From Spartobacteria bacterium (GTDB taxonomy: Bacteria > Verrucomicrobiota > Verrucomicrobiia > Chthoniobacterales > UBA10450), in the NCBI GenBank assembly GCA_003134765.1, contig PLCM01000037.1:37780-101779 (forward strand): a DNA stretch of 64,000 nucleotides. The letters are read 5' to 3'. The first letter of the stretch is position 1. Every line of letters starts with the position of its first letter. Shown here piece by piece: positions 1 through 7,102 of the stretch. The position numbers and the translations under genes are program-made. The notes below the pieces were generated by a model, which saw nothing but the letters and a program-made list of their open reading frames with translations, was not told the DNA's origin and did not search any database.

Positions 1-639
1 CGCCTCGCGTTCGCCTAACGAGTAGTTTATCTGGACGAAATCGATCTTCTCGGTTCGAAGGAGTCTGGCCACTTCAGGATACGCGCTTGAATTGTAATGG
101 GTGATCCCGATGTAACGCGCCCGGCCCTGCTCTTTCCAGTCGCGCAAAGTGGCGAGATGCGTCCGCGCGTCGACCAGGTTGTGCACCTGTATCAGGTCGA
201 TCCGCCTGGTCTGCAGCCTGGAGAGCGATTTCTCCATCGAAGCGATCCCTTCGTCTTTGCCGGTCGTCCAAACTTTCGTGGCGAGGAATAGGGCGGAATG
301 AAGACTGAGCTTCGCCGCCAGATCGCCAATTACTTGTTCCGCACGGCCGTACATCGGCGACGAATCAACGACGCGGCCTCCGAGGGTGACGAAGCGCGAG
401 ATCACTTCTTCGAGCGGTTGTCGCTCCGCGGCGCTCGCGCCGACATCGAAGACCTGCCAGCTACCCAGCCCGATGACCGGAATCATTTCTTTCGATGACG
501 GGATTGGTCTCTGCAGTAAAACGGGGCTGTCCGCTCGCGCTCTCGCCATTGCTCCAGTCACAAGCAAACCCGCGGCGCCGCCCGCGATTACGCTGGCGGC
601 GCGGCGTCTCGACATTTTTGTTCTGTCCAGCGGACCCAT
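1..639 (-). CDS. Aldo/keto reductase, partial (C-terminus runs off the window), Tat-like signal peptide
   Basis: Minus-strand translation: MSRRRAASVIAGGAAGLLVTGA...IPVIGLGSWQVFDVG...GGRVVDSSPMYGRAEQVIGDL...SLSRLQTRRIDLIQVHN; AKR-type motifs and SRRRAAS Tat-like start. Confidence 0.8.
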   Translation of the reverse strand, partial: MGPLDRTKMSRRRAASVIAGGAAGLLVTGAMARARADSPVLLQRPIPSSKEMIPVIGLGSWQVFDVGASAAERQPLEEVISRFVTLGGRVVDSSPMYGRAEQVIGDLAAKLSLHSALFLATKVWTTGKDEGIASMEKSLSRLQTRRIDLIQVHNLVDARTHLATLRDWKEQGRARYIGITHYNSSAYPEVARLLRTEKIDFVQINYSLGEREA

Positions 640-661
640 AACAATAGATTACCTGTCATTG

Positions 662-1000
662 ATGTCCGCCCCGCAATCTCAGAAGATGGCCCCTCGGCGG
701 TGGAAAGTGATCCTGTTTTCGACGGTTCATGTGGTGGCGGCTGCGGCGGTTTACAAATATCTCGTCAGCGGTGGCTGGCTAACGAACCAATACCACCTTA
801 ACGATCCCAACATCGTTAACCTCGGGCTGGCCATCTTTGAGCCGATCGCGATTCTCAGCGTAATTGCCTACTGGGTTGGGCGAAAACTTTCTCTTTATCG
901 GCTGATGTGGATTCTCTGCCTCGTCCAGGTCCTCATTGCGATTGGTTTTCTCCTCTTCTTTCTGCTCTTCGCGCTCACCTGGCATCCGAAAATGATGTAG
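662..1000 (+). CDS. Hypothetical membrane protein
   Basis: ORF MSAPQSQKMAPRRWKVILFSTVHVV...LLFALTWHPKMM with several hydrophobic segments. Confidence 0.6.
   Translation: MSAPQSQKMAPRRWKVILFSTVHVVAAAAVYKYLVSGGWLTNQYHLNDPNIVNLGLAIFEPIAILSVIAYWVGRKLSLYRLMWILCLVQVLIAIGFLLFFLLFALTWHPKMM
974..998. repeat. 25-bp direct repeat, copy 1 (CTCACCTGGCATCCGAAAATGATGT)
   Basis: Perfect match to 3377..3401; flanks the TPR gene. Confidence 0.95.
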
Positions 1001-1063
1001 GTGCCGTACGCGGCGTATCTCACCCTGTCGAACTCGACGGCCGTTGCCGACGAAGAGCCGCCG

Positions 1064-3142
1064 TCATTTTTTGTTTTCCAAATCTGCCAGGAGTTTTTCG
1101 TATTTGTGAGTGGAGGGATGATCAGGTCCCAGGACCTTGCGCGCACCTTCGGTTGCTCGCAGGGCCAACTCCTTCGCTTCCTGGAGCTTGTTCTGGCTCT
1201 TTAATCCAGAGGCAAAATAGTAGTAGGAATCCAGCGTTTGGGGATGCTGAGGTTCAAGTGCCTTTTCCTGGAGCCTGATTACCTCGCGAAAAGCTGCTTC
1301 GGCCTCGGCATACTTGCCTTGCCCGTAGAGCGCTCTCGCCAGGGTGGCGCGGCCCAAAAGCGTATCCGGATGCTCGGGTCCCACCACGCTTTCCAGAATC
1401 TTGATCAGCGCGCGGCTTTCCGCTTCTGCCTCGGCATACTTGCCTTGGTCATTAAGGGCAACGGCCAGGTTGTTACGGCTCCAAAGCGTGTCGGGATGCT
1501 CGGATCCCATTACTCTTTCTTCAATCTTGATCAACTCGCGGTCTTGGGCTTCCGCCTCGCTGTATTTGCCTTGATCATCAAGAACACCTGCCAGGTTATT
1601 GCGGGTAAAAAGCGTATCGGGATGCTCCGGTCCCAGCACCTTCTCTCTCACCTTGATGATCTCGCGATATTGCGCTTCCGCCTCGGCAAATCTGCCTTGA
1701 TCATTAAGCTCAGCGGCCAGGTTGTTTCGGCTCCTCAGCGTGTCGAGATGCTCGGGCCCCAGCACCTTCTCTCTCAGCTTGATCAGCTCTCGGTCTTCCT
1801 TTTCCGCTTCGGCAAACTTGTCCTGGTCACGCAGCAAATTGGCCAGGACGCTTCGAGCTGAAAGTGTATCCGGATACTCTGGCCCCAGGACTTTCTCTTC
1901 CAGCTTGATCAGCGCACGAGAATCCGCGTCCGCCTCCACGTATTTGTATTCTTTCCAAAGAGCGCCGTCCAGGCGGCCCCGGCTCTTGAGCGTGTCGGGA
2001 TGCTCAGGCCCCAGGACGCGAGTCCGAACACTAACAACAGTTCGCAATATGTTCTCCGCGTCATTGTAATGTCCCTGGTCAATTAACAGATCGGCAATTG
2101 CGTATTGCACTTCCGCCCAATCTTCCGGAGTCCTATCGCGATCGGTTAGCTTCTCAGCTTCGCGGAAGTGTGCCAGGGCTTCGGCATACTGGATCCGCTT
2201 CTGGGCCGATTGGCCGGCTAACTCATAGCCCTGGATTGCCTGCTTGCGCCGATCCTCTTGCACGCGCTGGGCAGCCTCATACCCTTGCCGGTCTTTCGTC
2301 GCGCCTTCCAGGCTGAGTCGCTCAGCTTCCTCAAAGTGGCCGAGGGCGTAAGCGGCCCGCGCGCGCATGAGAGGGGTGGTATCGCTGCGATTGTAAAGCT
2401 CCAGCGCGAACCCAGGAAGTTCTTTCGCCAGCGAACCTGCTGGAAGGCCAAGCTCCCTTTCCAGGAGACCGTAGGCATTAGCTCGTTGTTCCTCTGGTGA
2501 CGCTTTCGAACCCGGCGCCTTGGACTGGGCTTCAACATCAGCCAGGCGCACGAGGGCTTGTTGCATCTTCTCATAGCGATCGATAATCGTGCCAACTTGC
2601 TCGCCCTGCTTCTGGATCACGCCAGTTTGCCGGCGCTGCGCCTGAACCAGCCAGACCGTGGTCGTTGCCACCAAAAGGAGAAGCGCAATCACGGCGAACG
2701 CCCATCGTTTGACTCCGCGGCGCAGGTGCGTGAGGTCGTCGCGGAGCTTGAGAACTCCTGCCTCCAGCGCCTCGCTGCTTCTGAGCGGATGGAACACGTG
2801 CGTCTCAGATTGCAAACGACGACGATAAGCAGCTTGCAACTCACGCATTTCGTCAGGCTCGACTTCGCAATCGTCGCCAGGAAAGCGCTCATCGATGAAC
2901 AAGTACCAGACTTTTTTCCCGCGCTTTCGGGCGTAAAGGGCTTCGTATTGCGTGTAGCTTGTTCGACCGAACTCCTCATCCGTGGTGGGCGGCTCGGCGC
3001 CATAACATTGTCCCACGAGTTGGACGACTCCTTTGCACTGATCGATCTGCTGGCTAAGCAAAACCCGGAGATCGCCCGTTTCGGTACTAAAAACGTCTTG
3101 CCACACCGGCTGATAGCCGAGAAAAGTCAACGTATTCGCCAC
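1064..3142 (-). CDS. DUF4062-like N-terminal domain + TM + tandem kinesin-light-chain-type TPR repeats
   Basis: N-term TLTFLGYQPVWQDVF...CKGVVQLVGQCYGAEPP, one TM (WAFAVIALLLLVATTTVWLV), ~42-aa repeats VLGPEHPDTL..RNNLA..L.DQGKYAEAEA. In-frame sequence upstream of the GTG (FISAVSRELKSARQLV) suggests the true start is further upstream. Confidence 0.85.
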   Translation of the reverse strand: MANTLTFLGYQPVWQDVFSTETGDLRVLLSQQIDQCKGVVQLVGQCYGAEPPTTDEEFGRTSYTQYEALYARKRGKKVWYLFIDERFPGDDCEVEPDEMRELQAAYRRRLQSETHVFHPLRSSEALEAGVLKLRDDLTHLRRGVKRWAFAVIALLLLVATTTVWLVQAQRRQTGVIQKQGEQVGTIIDRYEKMQQALVRLADVEAQSKAPGSKASPEEQRANAYGLLERELGLPAGSLAKELPGFALELYNRSDTTPLMRARAAYALGHFEEAERLSLEGATKDRQGYEAAQRVQEDRRKQAIQGYELAGQSAQKRIQYAEALAHFREAEKLTDRDRTPEDWAEVQYAIADLLIDQGHYNDAENILRTVVSVRTRVLGPEHPDTLKSRGRLDGALWKEYKYVEADADSRALIKLEEKVLGPEYPDTLSARSVLANLLRDQDKFAEAEKEDRELIKLREKVLGPEHLDTLRSRNNLAAELNDQGRFAEAEAQYREIIKVREKVLGPEHPDTLFTRNNLAGVLDDQGKYSEAEAQDRELIKIEERVMGSEHPDTLWSRNNLAVALNDQGKYAEAEAESRALIKILESVVGPEHPDTLLGRATLARALYGQGKYAEAEAAFREVIRLQEKALEPQHPQTLDSYYYFASGLKSQNKLQEAKELALRATEGARKVLGPDHPSTHKYEKLLADLENKK

Positions 3143-3376
3143 GAGTTGCCGCGCGCTTTTCAGCTCACGACTGACTGCGGAAATGAAGATTAGCGGGCGT
3201 GGCGTCAGGGCAGGAGGGACGTATCAGATTGCGCTCGCTTATCAAGCTGGGTCGGGCAACCCGCGGGCGCTCTGCGTCAAATCTTCAATCCTCGCTCTCT
3301 GCCACCACCGGCGATCCTCGCTCCTCCGTCTCCACCCGCGATTCTCGCTCCTCAATTCTCAATCCTCGCCTCTCAA

Positions 3377-3401
3377 CTCACCTGGCATCCGAAAATGATG
3401 T
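3377..3401. repeat. 25-bp direct repeat, copy 2 (CTCACCTGGCATCCGAAAATGATGT)
   Basis: Perfect match to 974..998. Confidence 0.95.
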
Positions 3402-3504
3402 GGTCTCTAAAATGAGACGCTGAGACATCTTTCGCGCTTCGCTCAATGCCGCAAAAAACTCAGGAACAACTGCAAGAATCCCATCCTGGTCTCGTTAGAC
3501 CCAT

Positions 3505-3768
3505 ATGAATCCTGCATACTCGGATATTCCAGTCCGCATTCGCCGCCTTGAACGGCAAAATCGAATCCTGCTCATGATGCTTTGCTCCCTGCTTGGCATC
3601 GCCTTGATCGCGGCCACAAAACAGTCCGGAGCCTTCATCAACGCCACCGAGATTCGGACACAACGCTTTACGCTCGTCGATGATCAGGGCAAGCCGCTCG
3701 TTGACACTCGAGCTGTGAAGGGCGTCGAGATCCGCGCCTACTTGCCGCACAATGTAGTCCAGCAATGA
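3505..3768 (+). CDS. Hypothetical protein with one TM segment
   Basis: ORF MNPAYSDIPVRIRRLERQNRILLMMLCSLLGIALIAATKQ... Confidence 0.5.
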   Translation: MNPAYSDIPVRIRRLERQNRILLMMLCSLLGIALIAATKQSGAFINATEIRTQRFTLVDDQGKPLVDTRAVKGVEIRAYLPHNVVQQ

Positions 3769-3876
3769 TTCCTGGATAACTTCGGAAGATGGGACAGGTG
3801 TGACCGGGTAGCGGAGGAGGGAGCGCGGATTGCCGTTTTGTTGTCGGTGAAATCTGCGTAATCTGCGGACTTCGGA

Positions 3877-4536
3877 ATGGAAACGCTGAGCCATCTTTTC
3901 GACAACAACCGGGCGTGGTCGGAGGGAATCCGGCAGGTAAAGCCGGAGTTTTTCCTGGAACTCTCGCGACAGCAGTCGCCGAAATATCTCTGGATCGGTT
4001 GCTCCGACAGCCGGGTGCCGGCAAACCAGATCGTCGGACTCGCGCCAGGCGAATTGTTCGTTCACCGCAATATCGCGAATCTCGTCGTCCACACCGACCT
4101 GAATTGTCTGTCGGTGATGCAATTCGCCGTCGATATTCTGAAGGTGCGCCACATCATTGTGTGCGGGCATTACGGTTGCAGTGGGGTGGGAGCGGCGCTG
4201 CGGCGCGATCGCCTGGGGCTGAGTGATAACTGGCTTCGCCATGTCCAGGATGTCCGGCAGAAGCACGAGAAAACGCTGGCAGTTTTTCCCGAAACGGAGG
4301 CTGTGGACCGGCTTTGTGAATTGAACGTCGTAGAACAGGTGACCAACGTCTGTTCCACGACAATTGCCTTGGATGCCTGGGAACGTGGGCAGGAGTTGTC
4401 GATCCATGGCTGGATTTACGGGCTCCACGGCGGGTTGTTGCGGGACCTTAATATGACGGTCGGCCATTCGGAACAAACGACCGCAGCTTACGCAAAGGCG
4501 ATTGAGAGTCTGTCGCCGGGCAACGCCGGGAAGTGA
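3877..4536 (+). CDS. can: Beta-class carbonic anhydrase
   Basis: METLSHLFDNNRAWS...LWIGCSDSRVPANQIVGLAPGELFVHRNIANLV...VCGHYGCSGVGAAL. Confidence 0.95.
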   Translation: METLSHLFDNNRAWSEGIRQVKPEFFLELSRQQSPKYLWIGCSDSRVPANQIVGLAPGELFVHRNIANLVVHTDLNCLSVMQFAVDILKVRHIIVCGHYGCSGVGAALRRDRLGLSDNWLRHVQDVRQKHEKTLAVFPETEAVDRLCELNVVEQVTNVCSTTIALDAWERGQELSIHGWIYGLHGGLLRDLNMTVGHSEQTTAAYAKAIESLSPGNAGK

Positions 4537-4545
4537 TTAGGGATT

Positions 4546-4692
4546 CGAAATTCCAAGCTCCAAAACCCAAATCACCAGGCAAATCCCCAAAACGAAAAGT
4601 CGAAAATTCCAAAACGCGGTACTGTTTTCTTCCTTTTCCCATTTTGGTATTGGATTTTCCCTGGGATTTGGAGCCTGGTATTTGGGATTTTC
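4546..4692. repeat. Intergenic inverted-repeat element (AAATTCCAAGCTCCAAAACCCAAAT / ATTTGGAGCCTGGTATTTGGGATTT type)
   Basis: Imperfect inverted arms; related sequence at 34878..35008. Confidence 0.6.
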
Positions 4693-4780
4693 GACGCTTC
4701 GTCGTGATGGAATCTTGCGATTGCGCCGAGCCTTGCAAGGTTAGCCGAACGCTGATCTAAACAATTCGAGGGAGAACAAC

Positions 4781-5056
4781 ATGCCGAAATATGTGATTGA
4801 AAGAGAGATTCCGGACGCTGGGAAACTTTCGAAGGAACAACTGCACGCGATTTCGCAAAAATCGTGCGGGGTCTTGAAGGAACTGGGTCCACAGATCCAA
4901 TGGGTCCAGAGCTACGTGACCGACGACAAGATCTACTGCGTCTACATCGCTCCGAACGAAGAGATGGTGCGCGAACATGCGCGCCAGGGGGGCTTCCCGG
5001 CAAACCGAGTTTCTGAGGTGAAGCAGGTCATCGATCCGACGACGGCGGAGGCGTAG
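4781..5056 (+). CDS. DUF4242 domain-containing protein
   Basis: MPKYVIEREIPDAGKLSKEQLHAISQKSCGVLKELG..IQWVQSYVTDDKIYCVYIAPNEEMVREHARQGGFPANRVSEV. Confidence 0.85.
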   Translation: MPKYVIEREIPDAGKLSKEQLHAISQKSCGVLKELGPQIQWVQSYVTDDKIYCVYIAPNEEMVREHARQGGFPANRVSEVKQVIDPTTAEA

Positions 5057-5137
5057 CGACCAAAATTCAAATTTCGGGTTTTCCGATCGAAAATATGTGG
5101 GCAGCGCGAAGCCGGCGCGATAAGATCGGCGCCGCGA

Positions 5138-6931
5138 ATGAACCAGGTCGAACAGCTGCAACCCGAGCCCGGCGCAGAGAGCCGGGATCCGACGGCGCGC
5201 ATTCTCAGCCCGGAACTGAAGCAGCAGTTCGACACGCTGCGCAATTTGCTCCAGCGCGCCCTGTGGCTCGTGGAGCGTTGCGCCGACATTGAGGCGACCC
5301 AAATCCTGCGGGCGCGCCTGACGAATCTTCAGGCGGCGGCCTTACTGGTCGTTGTCGGCGAAGTGAAGGCCGGCAAGAGCAGCTTTATCAACGCGCTTTT
5401 GCGGGAAGACGTCTGCGAAGTCGCGCCCGGGCCCTGCACGGTCCGCATCCAGGAGCTCGTTTATGGAGCTGAACGCAGAGTCGAGACCCTGGGCGATGCG
5501 TGGCAGCGCGTCTGGCTGCCGAAGGAAGTGCTGCGCGAAATCTCGATGGTCGATACGCCAGGGACGAACTCGATCGTCCGCGACCATCAAACCATAACCG
5601 AGAATTACATTCCGCAGAGCGACCTCGTTGTTTTCGTCTTTTCGGCCGTTAATCCGCACACGAAATCAGCCTGGGAGCTGCTCACCCTGATCAAGAAAGA
5701 GTGGCATCGGAAAATGGTCTTCGTTCTCCAGCAATCCGATCGCGCCAGCCAGAAGGAATTGACCACCAACCTGGAACACGTCCGGCAATACGCGCGCGAG
5801 CGGCAGGTCGAGAACCCGATCGTCTTCACGCTCTCGGCCAAGCGCGAGATGGAGGGGATTCCCGAACAGGCGTTTGCCGAGTTTCGTAATTTTCTTCAGA
5901 CCACGATCGCTTGCGGCGAAGCGTGGCGGATCAAGGTGGAAGGTTCCTATCAGACGATCCGGTCCGTGATGACGCGGTTACTCGCGCATCTCCGCGCGGA
6001 AAAGACCGCCGTCGATGACGAACGCGCTTTTTACCAAGGGCTCCTTTGCCAGGTCGATGCCCGCGAGGAAAAGGCGAGGGGCTTGAAACTGCTGATCGTC
6101 GACAAACTGGCCGCCACCTACGATACGCTCGCGCGGCAATCGGAGGATGAATTCGCCAAGGGGCTGCGAGTCGGAAATCTCTTCCGGCGCGCCGTTCCAT
6201 TTTTGCGGGACAAGGATACCGAGGCCTGGCTCACGGATCTGAAATCGGGATTCGAGAAATCGGCGCGGAGGGAAATCAAGACGGAGGCCGCCCAAGTCTC
6301 GATGGATTTATTCAACGAGATGCGCACGATGATGGACGACCTGACCCAAAGCATCGCCCGTCGGCAGGAACGGATCCGTGCCGACGTGACGTTTCCGAAG
6401 GCGGCCGATCAGGTCGGAACGTTGCAACGGCTCCAGGCGAAGCTCGATGGCGTCCGCGTGGACGAAAACATCCTGCGCGGCAAAGCGGCTGAAACTACCG
6501 ACGTGCGAAAACTTACGGTGGCGGGCAGCCTGTTGGTCGCGCTCGGAGTGATTATCGCGGCCTTGTCGCCGATTCTCTGGCTCGACGTTACCGGTGGAAT
6601 ATTCCTCGGCGCCGGCATTTTCCTCGTGGCTGTCGGGTTATTCTGGCGGCGGACGAGCGTGATGAAAGACTTCAAACAACGCTTGGGCGATTCCCAACAA
6701 CAGTTCCGCGATCGCATTGCCTCTGAGTTTGGGGAAATCTTCGACCGCCTGTTCTACGAGGTGCGCCAGGCCCTGACCGAATCGCTCTTCCGGCTCGATC
6801 TCCAGGCGTCCTTTAACGCTCCTTTACTCGAGGAAACCTTCCAGATCGGCGAAGCCGCGTCCGACATGGTGATTGTCTCCCAGCGTCTGCGGGTGACCCA
6901 ATCCTCCGAGCAGCCATCGGTGGCAGCTTAA
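5138..6931 (+). CDS. Dynamin-family GTPase (bacterial dynamin-like protein)
   Basis: G1 GEVKAGKSSFINALL, G3 DTPGTNS, paired hydrophobic segments near C-terminus (LTVAGSLLVALGVIIAALSPILWLDVTGGIFLGAGIFLVAVGLFW). Confidence 0.88.
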   Translation: MNQVEQLQPEPGAESRDPTARILSPELKQQFDTLRNLLQRALWLVERCADIEATQILRARLTNLQAAALLVVVGEVKAGKSSFINALLREDVCEVAPGPCTVRIQELVYGAERRVETLGDAWQRVWLPKEVLREISMVDTPGTNSIVRDHQTITENYIPQSDLVVFVFSAVNPHTKSAWELLTLIKKEWHRKMVFVLQQSDRASQKELTTNLEHVRQYARERQVENPIVFTLSAKREMEGIPEQAFAEFRNFLQTTIACGEAWRIKVEGSYQTIRSVMTRLLAHLRAEKTAVDDERAFYQGLLCQVDAREEKARGLKLLIVDKLAATYDTLARQSEDEFAKGLRVGNLFRRAVPFLRDKDTEAWLTDLKSGFEKSARREIKTEAAQVSMDLFNEMRTMMDDLTQSIARRQERIRADVTFPKAADQVGTLQRLQAKLDGVRVDENILRGKAAETTDVRKLTVAGSLLVALGVIIAALSPILWLDVTGGIFLGAGIFLVAVGLFWRRTSVMKDFKQRLGDSQQQFRDRIASEFGEIFDRLFYEVRQALTESLFRLDLQASFNAPLLEETFQIGEAASDMVIVSQRLRVTQSSEQPSVAA

Positions 6932-7010
6932 GGGGCGATCCCGATATTGTCGGGCGTCTGTGTCAGACGCCTCCCTTCGTCGTCGGCGTTTCACAGAAAC
7001 GCCCTACAAA
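6930..7010. repeat. Intergenic double-hairpin element (GGCGTCTGTGTCAGACGCC ... GGCGTTTCACAGAAACGCC)
   Basis: Two adjacent palindromes seen directly. Confidence 0.75.
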
Positions 7011-7102
7011 GATTAGCCTTGGGCGTGGATAGCACGGCCCGCCGCTTCAGGTCCGCAAGAAATTTGAATCCGGTGCGGCCCCTTGCCGCATCCCACCAGT
7101 AG

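Noticed and set aside
1064-2100. ~126-bp periodicity considered as a CRISPR or satellite array
   Set aside because: It is the coding repeat of TPR units in an open frame.
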